A DNA stretch of 64,000 nt, from assembly GCF_000179615.1 (NCBI RefSeq), contig NZ_AEDD01000012.1, forward strand, positions 218,892 through 282,891. The letters run 5' to 3'. Below the pieces are notes generated by a model, which did no database searches, had not been told where the DNA came from, and saw only the letters and a list, made by a program, of their open reading frames with translations. The DNA is from Paenibacillus curdlanolyticus YK9 (GTDB lineage Bacteria; Bacillota; Bacilli; Paenibacillales; Paenibacillaceae). Shown here piece by piece: positions 40,426 through 47,837 of the stretch. Both the position numbers and the translations under genes were made by a program. Numbering within the stretch: position 1 is the first letter of the stretch; each line of letters opens with the position of its first letter.

Positions 40426-41281
40426 TCGCTGGCGCTGAATAACGAGGCTGCTGGCCTGGGCGTTCATCGGCTAGCCGATAACCCGCTCCTCGGACAGTTG
40501 CGACATACTTCGGAAAAATGGCGTTGTCGCCGAGCTTTTTACGCAATGTTTTGATATGCACATCCACCGTATTGCTGTTGCCGAACATCGCGCAGCCCCA
40601 GATGCGCTCCGTAATCGCATCGCGCGTGAGCACGCTGCCATCAGCGTTCAAAAGCACGAGCAGCAGCTCGTATTCCGTCCGCGTCAGGCGAAGCTGTCGA
40701 TTATCCCGATACACCGCCATTCGGCCCAAGTCGATGTCCAAATCCTTAAACTGGCGCACACCGTTGGCCGCCGCCGCATTTCCACCGCTATCTACATGCC
40801 TCGCCTCGCTTGTCTGAGCAAGGGAGGCTTCGCTCGAAGCTCCGCTGCGCATCAAACGGCGAGCATGCAGCAGCGCCTCTCGCGCATGGCCCGGCCATAC
40901 GAGCATCTCCGCTGATATGCCTGCCGTTAAGCAGTCGGCAAGCGTCGGCTCAGCGACGAGGAACAGGATGCGGGACGCCTGCACGCCTGCGTCGACGAGC
41001 AGCTGCGCAGCAGCGGCCACGGCATCGGCAGCCGCTGCCTTCTGCGGCGACAAGTCGCAGATCAGCAGCTCGATCGCGAGCTGCGTGACCTGCTCGCGGC
41101 TAGGAAGCTGTTGCGACAGATAGACGTCAAAGCCGTCGTCCATGAGCAGCGTCACAGCTTCGTGGATGCCGGCCGTATTTTTGGACACCATCATCATTCG
41201 CCGATTCGGCTGCCCCGTCCGTTCGGGGAGGAAGCCTGCGCCGGCCGCTGTCTTTATTCGTTGCTCGAAGCTGCTGTACAT
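40409..41281 (-). CDS. Atypical OmpR-type response regulator
   Basis: The ATG at 41281 is preceded by AAGGAG 10 bases upstream and overlaps the end of the PerR-like gene by 28 bases. The 290 residues begin with a receiver-like region whose strands are visible (RMMMVSKN, ELLICDLSP, ILFLVAEP, EMLVWP). It lacks the usual acidic pair near the start and the conserved Lys near the end. A winged-helix DNA-binding domain follows (LTRTEYELLLVLLNADGSVL, NTVDVHIKTLRKKLGD, VRGAGYRL). No histidine kinase is nearby. It probably works without classical phosphorylation, perhaps in the peroxide response with its partner gene. Confidence 0.85.
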   Translation of the reverse strand: MYSSFEQRIKTAAGAGFLPERTGQPNRRMMMVSKNTAGIHEAVTLLMDDGFDVYLSQQLPSREQVTQLAIELLICDLSPQKAAAADAVAAAAQLLVDAGVQASRILFLVAEPTLADCLTAGISAEMLVWPGHAREALLHARRLMRSGASSEASLAQTSEARHVDSGGNAAAANGVRQFKDLDIDLGRMAVYRDNRQLRLTRTEYELLLVLLNADGSVLTRDAITERIWGCAMFGNSNTVDVHIKTLRKKLGDNAIFPKYVATVRGAGYRLADERPGQQPRYSAPASAVSV

Positions 41282-41649
41282 GCCGCACACACTCCTTCTA
41301 GCACCACGGAAGCGTGATGCACGTGATAGTTCGTTTCTTGCGCAGCTTTGCCAAGCCAATCGGCAGGCAGCTCCGTTGTAACCTCATCCACGCGGCCGCA
41401 GCGCACGCATACGATGTGGTGATGATCCTCCGTCCGCGCGTCATAGCGGGAGGCCGCCTCGCCAAGCTTCAGCTCCTTGACCAGTCCGACCTCCGTCAAA
41501 TACCGCAGCGAGTTATATACAGTGCCATAGGCGAACGCATAACCATTCGACTTCAGACGATCCATGACGTCCGCTGCCGTCGGGTGATCATCCGCATGCT
41601 GGACAATGTCGAGCACCGCCTTACGTTGGATTGTCAGATTCAGTTTCAT
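41254..41649 (-). CDS. perR: PerR-like Fur-family regulator
   Basis: A 131-residue Fur-family protein with a winged helix (AYGTVYNSLRYLTEVGLVKE), zinc-site cysteine pairs (CVRC at 81-84 and CAAC at 121-124) and regulatory-metal ligands in RYDARTEDHHH (Asp70, His76, His78) plus His22. The position equal to Asp104 of Bacillus PerR appears to be Glu89, as in Fur. Assignment to PerR rests on the perfect PerR box overlapping its own promoter and on the neighbouring catalase gene. It should repress its operon and katA until oxidised by peroxide. Confidence 0.82.
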   Translation of the reverse strand: MKLNLTIQRKAVLDIVQHADDHPTAADVMDRLKSNGYAFAYGTVYNSLRYLTEVGLVKELKLGEAASRYDARTEDHHHIVCVRCGRVDEVTTELPADWLGKAAQETNYHVHHASVVLEGVCAACTAASSNE

Positions 41650-41695
41650 GATTGAGCGCCATCCTTTGCTGTTAATAGTTGAACTAAGTATTAAT

Positions 41696-41710
41696 TTATA
41701 ATTATTATAA
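41696..41710 (-). promoter_or_regulatory. Perfect PerR box
   Basis: TTATAATTATTATAA agrees with the Per-box consensus at all defined positions. It covers the -10 of the perR promoter. Confidence 0.92.
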
Positions 41711-41732
41711 AATTAGAATCAATTCAAGTCAA
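41704..41732 (-). promoter_or_regulatory. Promoter of perR
   Basis: On the minus strand TTGACT (41732-41727), a 17-base spacer and TATAAT (41709-41704). Confidence 0.85.
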
Positions 41733-41800
41733 TTCTCTTATCGCGGACGCTGCCCGGTAAAAGCAGGATATGCTATGCTAAAAGGCGGAGGTGCTGCAAC

Positions 41801-42304
41801 GTGCTGCTTCATCGCAATGATATTCTGTTCAGGCAAGGGGAGACAGGCCCCCTCTATCGAATGGAAAGCGGCTTGCTCAAAATCGTACGCGTCCAAGAGG
41901 ACGGAAAGCAGCTGCTGCTTAATTTCATCGTTCCCGGAGAAATGATTCCTCACCACTCGCTGATCTCGCCCAAAGCCTATCACGGCACCGCAATCGCGCT
42001 CACAACCTGCCAGGTCGAGCCTGTCGCTGCCGCCGAATGGTACGCGCGGCTTGCCGTCGATGCCCCCGCAGCGCTAGAGGTGGCTCGCCTGCTCCAGAGC
42101 AAGCTGCGCATGATGCAGGAGCGCATCGATCAGCTCGCTATGAGCAGTCCTGCCGAGAAGCTCGATGCCTTCCGCAGCTGGATCGCAGCCTATTTGCCGC
42201 CGGATACGGCAATAACGGATCTGCTCACGCAGGAGGAAATTGGGCAGTTTCTCGCGATCCGCCGCGAAACTGTCAATCGCCTGCTGCGCGGCGGACAAGG
42301 CTGA
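41801..42304 (+). CDS. Crp/Fnr-family regulator, truncated before the wing
   Basis: The GTG at 41801 has GGAGGT 8 bases upstream. Residues 1-~90 are a cyclic-nucleotide-binding-type beta barrel (NDILFRQGETGPLYRMESGL, LLLNFIVPGEMIPHHSLI). There is no N-terminal cysteine cluster, so it is not an iron-sulfur Fnr. The helix-turn-helix LTQEEIGQFLAIRRETVNRLL keeps the R-E-T-V-x-R residues that read TGTGA half sites in Crp. The frame stops at a TGA after RGGQG, yet the next codons in the same frame read SRTGVQVELYDSAA, the usual wing. So a nonsense change probably removed ~15 residues. Likely targets are the two sites before hmp. Confidence 0.85.
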   Translation: MLLHRNDILFRQGETGPLYRMESGLLKIVRVQEDGKQLLLNFIVPGEMIPHHSLISPKAYHGTAIALTTCQVEPVAAAEWYARLAVDAPAALEVARLLQSKLRMMQERIDQLAMSSPAEKLDAFRSWIAAYLPPDTAITDLLTQEEIGQFLAIRRETVNRLLRGGQG

Positions 42305-42349
42305 AGCCGTACTGGCGTGCAGGTCGAGCTATATGATAGCGCGGCTTGA
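42305..42349 (+). pseudogene. In-frame remainder of the Crp/Fnr wing after the TGA
   Basis: Fourteen codons (SRTGVQVELYDSAA) and a stop continue the frame beyond the premature TGA at 42302-42304. Confidence 0.65.
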
Positions 42350-42397
42350 TCGCCGACGTGAGACTTGGCGCCGCGGGCCGCAATGGCGTCGCGGCCC

Positions 42398-42640
42398 GCG
42401 ATAGCACCGCGTTCCGCGATAGCACCGCGTTCCGCGGTAGCGCCTCGTTCCGCGATAGCACCGCGTGCCGCGATAGCGCCTCGTTCCACGATAGCGCCGC
42501 GTTCCGCGATAGCACCGCGTTCCGCGATAGCGCCTCGTTCCACGATAGCACCGCGTTCCGCGATAGTACCGCGTTCCGCGATAGCACCGCGTTCCGCGAT
42601 AGTACCGCGTTCCGCGGTAGCGCTTCGTTCCGCGTTGACA
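42398..42640. repeat. 18-bp tandem array, thirteen units plus one degenerate
   Basis: The unit GCGATAGCACCGCGTTCC repeats with an exact 18-base period; the GATAG/GGTAG core is at 42400, 42418, 42436 and so on to 42616. Variation is confined to a few positions. Since 18 is a multiple of three, most frames are open (RDSTAF, NAVLSR and similar), but none has a plausible start and ribosome site. Confidence 0.92.
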
Positions 42641-42644
42641 CCGC

Positions 42645-42938
42645 GTGCCATCGCGGCCTTCGCTTTGCGGAATATCCCCCGCACTCACCCCCGCTCGCCC
42701 GCCGTTGCACTTTGTACAACGATAGCGCCCAACTGCTGCGCTTAAGCAACCTGCCATTGTATTTCGTACAATGGCACAACGCAATTAGAGCTCTCACTCC
42801 AGTTACCTCGTATAATCAACCTCTGGTCGTTGCACAGACTGCAATGACTCATCCCTAACCACCGTCAAAACGCCGCTCTGCTTGCACATTTTGCAATGAG
42901 GCGCTCACGTTCGATCGTGTCCGCAAACAAAAAGAGCG
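42645..42938. repeat. ~300-bp direct duplication, copy A
   Basis: It runs from GTGCCATCGCGG to AAAAAGAGCG and is highly similar to 42991-43290. It contains four TTGYA-N5-TRCAA palindromes at 42705, 42757, 42830 and 42882. Confidence 0.9.
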
Positions 42939-42990
42939 TAACAGCGGCGGCACTACTTGTCGCGATGACACCACGAGCCGGGGGCAATTC

Positions 42991-43290
42991 GTGCCATCGC
43001 GGCGCCCGCGTTGCGGAATATCCTCGGCTCCCACCCGCTCGCTCACCCGCCCGCCGTTGCACTTTGTACAACGGTAACGCCCAACTGGTGCGCTTAAGCA
43101 ATCTGCCATTGTATTTCGTACAATGACACGACGCAATTAGAGCCCTCGCTTCAGCTAACTCGTATAATCAACCTTTGGTCCTTGTACAGACTACAACGAC
43201 GCATCCCTAACCACCGTCAAAACGCCGCTCTGCTTGCACATTTTGCAATGAGGCGCTCACGTTCGAACGTATCCGCAACAAAAAAGAGCG
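42991..43290. repeat. ~300-bp direct duplication, copy B
   Basis: This is the second copy. Its palindromes are at 43057, 43109, 43182 and 43234, with the same 52-73-52 spacing. Paired changes in the third palindrome (TTGTA/TACAA here, TTGCA/TGCAA in copy A) keep the symmetry. Confidence 0.9.
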
Positions 43291-43333
43291 AAGCAGAGAG
43301 CGCATCTCGCCTTCGCCCCTCTCTGCTTCGCTC
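43279..43333 (-). terminator. Terminator of hmp
   Basis: On the minus strand AGCGAAGCAGAGAG pairs with CTCTCTGCTTCGCT and is followed by a C and then T6. Confidence 0.85.
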
Positions 43334-43350
43334 CCCGCTTCGCCCTATCG

Positions 43351-44589
43351 TTACAGCTGTCCAGCCGGACCGAAAAACTCGTACCGAATCCGCTCATCCG
43401 CCACGCCTTGCGCCCGCAGCGACTCGACAATCGATCGCATGAAGGCTACCGGCCCGCAAATGTAGAACACGCCATCGACCGGCGCCTCCGCCGCCAAGTA
43501 CGCCGCGTCAATCCGGCCTTCATGATGGAACCGCTCCTCTGCCCGATCCTCTGCCGTCGGATGCTCGTATACGAAGCGCACTTTCGCTCCGCCGCCAGGC
43601 AGCCGCTTAGCTGTCTCCAGCACCTCGTCCCTCAACGCATGCACATTGCCGTTCACCGCCGCGTGCAGGAACGTAACGGTTCGCTGCGGATGCTGCCCGC
43701 TCTCCGCATCGGCAGCCGCTGCATGCAGCATGCTGACCATCGGCGTTAATCCAACGCCGCCGCTAATCAACACGACCGGACGGCTGTCTTCACGATCCAT
43801 ATAGAAGTCGCCCGCAGGCGCCGACAGCTCTAACACATCGCCTGCTTGCAGCCGCTCATGGAAATAGGTCGATACGATGCCCGCTTCCTTCGGACCATCG
43901 ACAACGCTATCCTCGCGTTTCACCGTCAGCCTATAGTACGGCTTGCCCGGTTCACCCGACAAGCTGTATTGCCGGTTTACCGTATACGGGTAGCCTGGAA
44001 TGTCCAGCTTCACCGTCACGTATTGGCCCGGCTTGAACGCCGCAATCGCTCCGCCGTCCTGCGGCACGAGGTACAGCGATGTGATAATGTCGCTCTCCGG
44101 CTGCTTGCGCTCGACGACGAAAGGCCGGAACGCCTCCCATCCTCCTTGAGCCTCCTCTGCTTCGCGATACATCTCCGCTTCTACGCCGATGAACGCATCG
44201 GCGATGACGCCATACGCTTCTCCCCATGCGCCCAAAATTTCCGGCGTTGCCGCATCGCCCAGCACCTCCGAGATCGCCGCCAGCAGATTCTCGCCGACGA
44301 TCGGATAATGCTCGGCACGAATGCCCAAGCTGCGGTGCTTATGCGCAATGACGCGAACAGCTGGCAGAATCGCTCCTAAGTTATCAATATGCGCGGCGGC
44401 TGCATATACCGCGTTAGCCAGCGCCTGCTGCTGGCGGCCCTGCTTTTGATTCGCTTGGTTAAACACATTCAGCAGTTCTGGATGCTGCTGGAACAATCGT
44501 TTATAAAATTGCTGCGTGATTGCCAAGCCATGCTCAGCCAGCACGGGCACTGTCGACTTAATCGTTGCGATGGTTTGTTCAGATAACAT
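43351..44589 (-). CDS. hmp: Flavohaemoprotein (nitric oxide dioxygenase)
   Basis: A 412-residue protein. The globin domain (1-~140) has Tyr29, Gln53 and the proximal His85 in VIAHKHRSLGI. The FAD domain has RQYSLSGEPG, and the NAD(P)H domain has VVLISGGVGLTPMVSML and FYICGPVAFM. It oxidises NO to nitrate with oxygen and NADPH. Two perfect Crp/Fnr sites lie upstream, one at about -42 from the likely start of transcription, so activation by a Crp/Fnr protein is expected. Confidence 0.96.
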   Translation of the reverse strand: MLSEQTIATIKSTVPVLAEHGLAITQQFYKRLFQQHPELLNVFNQANQKQGRQQQALANAVYAAAAHIDNLGAILPAVRVIAHKHRSLGIRAEHYPIVGENLLAAISEVLGDAATPEILGAWGEAYGVIADAFIGVEAEMYREAEEAQGGWEAFRPFVVERKQPESDIITSLYLVPQDGGAIAAFKPGQYVTVKLDIPGYPYTVNRQYSLSGEPGKPYYRLTVKREDSVVDGPKEAGIVSTYFHERLQAGDVLELSAPAGDFYMDREDSRPVVLISGGVGLTPMVSMLHAAAADAESGQHPQRTVTFLHAAVNGNVHALRDEVLETAKRLPGGGAKVRFVYEHPTAEDRAEERFHHEGRIDAAYLAAEAPVDGVFYICGPVAFMRSIVESLRAQGVADERIRYEFFGPAGQL

Positions 44590-44632
44590 AAATCCCGCTC
44601 CTCTACCGATTCAATTTGGAATTGCTAACCGA

Positions 44633-44638
44633 AGTATA
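44633..44638 (-). promoter_or_regulatory. -10 box of hmp
   Basis: TATACT on the minus strand. The start of transcription would be near 44626; no good -35 is present, as expected for an activator-dependent promoter. Confidence 0.6.
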
Positions 44639-44660
44639 ACGCTATTGCCCTGCTTCCCGT

Positions 44661-44676
44661 TGTGATTACAATCACA
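44661..44676 (-). promoter_or_regulatory. Crp/Fnr box 1 of hmp
   Basis: TGTGATTACAATCACA is a perfect TGTGA-N6-TCACA site centred about 42 bases upstream of the predicted start. Confidence 0.85.
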
Positions 44677-44692
44677 CCAGCCGTGAACGCCA

Positions 44693-44708
44693 TGTGACAA
44701 TACTCACA
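44693..44708 (-). promoter_or_regulatory. Crp/Fnr box 2 of hmp
   Basis: TGTGACAATACTCACA is a second perfect site, centred 32 bases (three helical turns) further upstream. Confidence 0.85.
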
Positions 44709-44856
44709 ATTCGAAGTGCATCCGCATCCAGCACCACTCGTCACGCATGCCGCGTGGCATCGCCCAAGTCTTTAACTATTTTGTAACTTCTTCACCCGGT
44801 CCGTCGTCTATGATGAGGTCATAACGAAATTAGTTCTAATTCGGGAGGTTACCCTA

Positions 44857-45963
44857 ATGAAATCCCCATTCAAAATGCTCACGCTCGCAGTTGCCGGCTC
44901 CTGCCTGCTCGCCATCTCCGCTCCTCTTGCATTGGCGCAAACCGCTGATCCCTATACGGTCAACGCTAGTACGGCTGCTGCTGCACCGACCGCTAGTACC
45001 GCTCAGTCCCAGCACATTACGGTCACGGCCAAGCTCGTGGAAGAAAAATCCGACACGTTAACAGTTAAGCTGAGCATCCCCGTCATAGCAGGCATGCTCG
45101 ATACGAACTATCAAGCCGCGCTTAACGGCAACATCGAGCGACGCGCGATGGCAGATATCGATAAGCTGAAGAAGCAAGCGGCCGAGGACCAGAAATTCGC
45201 GCAGGAAAGCGGTTATGAGTTCCGTCCTTACGATCTCGAATTTTCATATGAAGTGAAATCGGATGGCAGCGCAGCAGCTGGCAGCGTGCTCTCGCTGGTC
45301 ACCTACACGTATCAATATACCGGCGGCGCGCACGGCGGTACGCTAGCTACCTCCTATAACGTGAAGGCCACTCCGCAAGCGACGCGCATTACGCTGGAGC
45401 AAGCGCTTGGCAAAGGAGGGCTAGCCAAAGCAAACAATGCCGTCCGCCAGCAAATTCAAGCGAATCCGGACATGTTCTTTTACAATGAAATCGTGGATTT
45501 CCAAGGCGTATCTGCAGATCAAGCATTCTTCATCGAGAAAGGAATCGTCCATGTTGTTTTCCAACAATATGAGATTGCCCCATACGCTGCCGGAATACTC
45601 AAAATTGCAGTGACCGACAAGGCGGCAGCCGGCCCTTCGGTATCGATCACCAGCAAACAGTTCGTTCCTGGCAACGGCGGCGCGGTGCTCGTCCCTCTGC
45701 GTCAAACGGCAGCAAGCCTTGGCTACAAAGTTGCTTGGAACAGCAAAACGCGTAGCGCCGAGGTCTCACGCGACGCGCAGTGGACTTCTGTCACCCTGAA
45801 TAAAAACAGCTATTCGCTCAATAAAATGGCGCCGATTAAGCTGAGTGCTGCTCCTAACCAATTCAAAGGAACGATTTATGTACCCGTTGATTTCTTCAGC
45901 ACTATTCTAAAACTAAACGTGACGAAGGATTCCAAAACGGGAACCATTACCATTAAAGGGTAA
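44857..45963 (+). CDS. Secreted DUF4163/DUF3298-type protein with stalk domain
   Basis: A 368-residue exported protein, ATG with GGGAGG upstream and a signal peptide ending LALA. Residues ~50-250 match the pattern of DUF4163 plus DUF3298 (an RsiV-like extracellular module), with YTYQYTGGAHGGTLATSYNV and the EIAPYAAGILKIAV end. The last ~105 residues are a stalk domain (VPLRQTAASLGYKVAWNSKT, GTIYVPVDFFSTIL). The function is unknown; in RsiV the related region binds lysozyme, but here there is no anti-sigma part. Confidence 0.85.
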   Translation: MKSPFKMLTLAVAGSCLLAISAPLALAQTADPYTVNASTAAAAPTASTAQSQHITVTAKLVEEKSDTLTVKLSIPVIAGMLDTNYQAALNGNIERRAMADIDKLKKQAAEDQKFAQESGYEFRPYDLEFSYEVKSDGSAAAGSVLSLVTYTYQYTGGAHGGTLATSYNVKATPQATRITLEQALGKGGLAKANNAVRQQIQANPDMFFYNEIVDFQGVSADQAFFIEKGIVHVVFQQYEIAPYAAGILKIAVTDKAAAGPSVSITSKQFVPGNGGAVLVPLRQTAASLGYKVAWNSKTRSAEVSRDAQWTSVTLNKNSYSLNKMAPIKLSAAPNQFKGTIYVPVDFFSTILKLNVTKDSKTGTITIKG

Positions 45964-45992
45964 TCTCAAGTCGCAATGCTATTGCGCAAAAC

Positions 45993-46045
45993 AAATAAAG
46001 GGTCGTTTCTCTCTAGCAGCCTGCTAGGAGGAACGGCCCTTTATT
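45993..46045. terminator. Bidirectional terminator between convergent genes
   Basis: AATAAAGGGTCGTT pairs with AACGGCCCTTTATT around an inner CTAGCAG/CTGCTAG hairpin. The arm overlaps the stop of the following XRE gene. Confidence 0.8.
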
Positions 46046-46427
46046 CGTCTTCCAATACTTTCTTCGTCTGCTCTACAATGCGCATGAACGTCTTGAACGC
46101 CTTAGGAGACAAATCCCGCTTCGCACGAAGGATGAACTGCACCTCCGGCTCGTAAAGCGCATTCTCTTCCTTGACCATGCCCGATATCGGGGCAAAGCCC
46201 GCAAGCATGAGCAGCTCGTTCAGGTCAGCGCCCTTCAAAGCCTCTGCAAGCGCAATCGTCGTTTCTCGGGATGGAGCGAATCTGCCCTTTTCCACCGAGC
46301 TAATGAACGAGTAGCTGATGCCGGATTTCTCGGCCAAATCCCGAAGCGATAAGTTGTTCGTCAGCCGCAGCAGCCGAATCGTCTGTCCAAGCTTGTTCTT
46401 ATCTTTCAACTCGCCCAAATCAATCAC
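46041..46427 (-). CDS. XRE-family repressor
   Basis: A 128-residue DNA-binding protein: helix-turn-helix at ~15-70 (LGQTIRLLRLTNNLSLRDLA, EKSGISYSFISSVEKGRFAP) and a C-terminal helical tail (LSPKAFKTFMRIVEQTKKVL), probably for dimerisation. It is divergent from a second small XRE gene, and the 167-base gap contains two palindromes that could be operators. It resembles SinR/phage-type repressors, but no prophage genes are nearby. Confidence 0.88.
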   Translation of the reverse strand: MIDLGELKDKNKLGQTIRLLRLTNNLSLRDLAEKSGISYSFISSVEKGRFAPSRETTIALAEALKGADLNELLMLAGFAPISGMVKEENALYEPEVQFILRAKRDLSPKAFKTFMRIVEQTKKVLEDE

Positions 46428-46443
46428 CCACCATTATCTTACA

Positions 46444-46462
46444 TGTTTTGTTTTACAAAACA
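46444..46462. promoter_or_regulatory. Operator-like palindrome 1
   Basis: TGTTTTG-TTTTA-CAAAACA is a perfect hyphenated palindrome 17 bases before the minus-strand XRE gene. Confidence 0.6.
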
Positions 46463-46503
46463 CAATCCTATCAGCAAAACATGTGCCCATTTTCGAAACA
46501 AAC

Positions 46504-46520
46504 GTGTTGTCATTCAACAC
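46504..46520. promoter_or_regulatory. Operator-like palindrome 2
   Basis: GTGTTG-TCATT-CAACAC has the same TGTT...AACA layout, centred 59 bases from palindrome 1. Confidence 0.6.
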
Positions 46521-46594
46521 AAATTCCTGTATATTATACACATGGGCATTTATGGAACTAATGACGTTTACTACTTAAATTTGGCGGTGATTAT

Positions 46595-46882
46595 GTGTCT
46601 ACTCAAGAAGCCGCGATCGGCAATCGCATTTCTCGCATCCGCAAGCATCGTGGCATTACGCAGCAACAGTTGGCTGATGCACTCGGCATCGATCGCGCAT
46701 CCCTCTCTCAGATTGAAACTTGCCGGTACTCCCCACGTGCAGAAACGATTCGCAAGCTTTCTGATTTTTTCCAGTTACCAATCGGAGACATCTTCTTCAA
46801 TCCTTTATTGGAAGCGGATCGCGATCGCTTGATCGATTCCCTCAATGAATCATTGGAAAGCGTATCTTCCATGAAACGTTAG
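46595..46882 (+). CDS. Small XRE-family regulator
   Basis: A 95-residue single-domain helix-turn-helix protein starting at a GTG (GGTG 5 bases upstream; weak site). The HTH (IRKHRGITQQQLADALGIDR, ASLSQIETCRYSPRAETIRK) continues into a short helix (LSDFFQLPIGDIFFNPLL), as in Cro-like and transcription-factor-type XRE proteins. Together with the divergent XRE gene it could form a bistable switch. Confidence 0.85.
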   Translation: MSTQEAAIGNRISRIRKHRGITQQQLADALGIDRASLSQIETCRYSPRAETIRKLSDFFQLPIGDIFFNPLLEADRDRLIDSLNESLESVSSMKR

Positions 46883-46889
46883 TTAAGTC

Positions 46890-46932
46890 AAACAAAGGGC
46901 GGACACTTACATAAGTGCCTGCCCTTTGTTTT
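46890..46932 (+). terminator. Terminator of the small XRE gene
   Basis: AACAAAGGGC...GCCCTTTGTT, with an inner GGACACTTA/TAAGTGCC pairing, is followed by TTTT. Confidence 0.82.
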
Positions 46933-46962
46933 CCCACACTCAACACAATTTCCAATATATAG

Positions 46963-46992
46963 TTGACACCCTCTCGATTGCCGATATATTAT
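46963..46992 (+). promoter_or_regulatory. Promoter of the methyltransferase gene
   Basis: TTGACA at 46963 with TATTAT at 46987 (18-base spacer) or TATATT at 46985 (16-base spacer), ~30 bases before the ATG. Confidence 0.7.
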
Positions 46993-47019
46993 GCTAAGAA
47001 AATGTCGCGAGGTGGTTCG

Positions 47020-47793
47020 ATGGATAACCGATATGCAAGTACAGCCCAATGGTATGATGCCGATAATCGGGCCGTTTTCCAAGCGGATATTCCATTCTAC
47101 ATCGCCAGAGCGCAGCAGCTTGGCGGTCAAGTGCTTGAGCTCGCATGCGGCACCGGCAGAATTACGATTCCGCTCGCAGAAGCAGGCATTTCAGTCACCG
47201 AGCTCGATTACTCTCCCCAAATGCTGGAGGTTCTGCAAGAGAAGCTTCAGCCAAAGCCCGATCTGGCGAAGCAGCATATCCGCATCGCGCAAGGAAATAT
47301 GACCAGCTTTTCACTGTCCGAATCCTTCTCGCTCATCTTCATCCCCTTCCGCAGCTTTCAGCTGCTAGAAACCGATGAACAAGCGCTGCAATGCCTCCAT
47401 GCCGTCGTCAGCCATCTTGCCGACAACGGACAATTCATTCTGAACGTGTTCAGGCCATACGGGGAGATCAGCGACGCTTGGATTCAACGGGAAGAACAGC
47501 TGGATTTTGAATCTTACCTTCCTACCCGTGAGAAAGTAACGCGGCATTCCATTAAGAAGGCATGCGACACCGACCGCCGCTTGCTGTATACAGACTTTAT
47601 CTATCGCCTGCATAAGCAGGACGGCGCCGTAGAGGCGTTCCATGACAGCCTGAGGCTGCGATACTTCTACGGAGATGAGCTGCGCGCCCTTATTCAGCAA
47701 GCCGGACTAACGATTATCGAAGAATACGGCTGGTATGACGGCTCTCCTGTCGAAGCCGGTCATGAGTTTATATTTGTATGCCAAAAACAATAA
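47020..47793 (+). CDS. Class I SAM-dependent methyltransferase
   Basis: The ATG at 47020 has GAGGTGG upstream and lies just behind a good promoter; the longer open frame would include that promoter. It has 257 residues with SAM-binding motif I VLELACGTGRITIPLAEAG, acidic motif II SVTELDYSPQMLEVL and the LIFIPFRSFQLL strand. The substrate is unknown; the family includes small-molecule and tRNA or quinone methylases. No neighbouring pathway is evident. Confidence 0.88.
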   Translation: MDNRYASTAQWYDADNRAVFQADIPFYIARAQQLGGQVLELACGTGRITIPLAEAGISVTELDYSPQMLEVLQEKLQPKPDLAKQHIRIAQGNMTSFSLSESFSLIFIPFRSFQLLETDEQALQCLHAVVSHLADNGQFILNVFRPYGEISDAWIQREEQLDFESYLPTREKVTRHSIKKACDTDRRLLYTDFIYRLHKQDGAVEAFHDSLRLRYFYGDELRALIQQAGLTIIEEYGWYDGSPVEAGHEFIFVCQKQ

Positions 47794-47834
47794 AAAAGGC
47801 TCCAGCAAACGACGAATCGCTGCCAGAGCCTCTT
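47794..47834 (-). terminator. Minus-strand terminator
   Basis: On the minus strand AGGCTC...GAGCCT with an inner GCAGCGATTCGTCGTTTGC stretch is followed by T6. It follows the possible gene remnant at 47838-47968. Confidence 0.7.
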
Positions 47835-47837
47835 CTT

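Noticed and set aside
42302..42304. Selenocysteine recoding of the TGA in the Crp/Fnr gene
   Set aside because: The position is a structural wing residue, not a catalytic thiol, and no SECIS-like element was noticed; a nonsense mutation is simpler.
42190..42858. Repeat frames through the 18-bp array
   Set aside because: Nearly all frames are open at once, which is expected from the period and GC bias and does not indicate coding.
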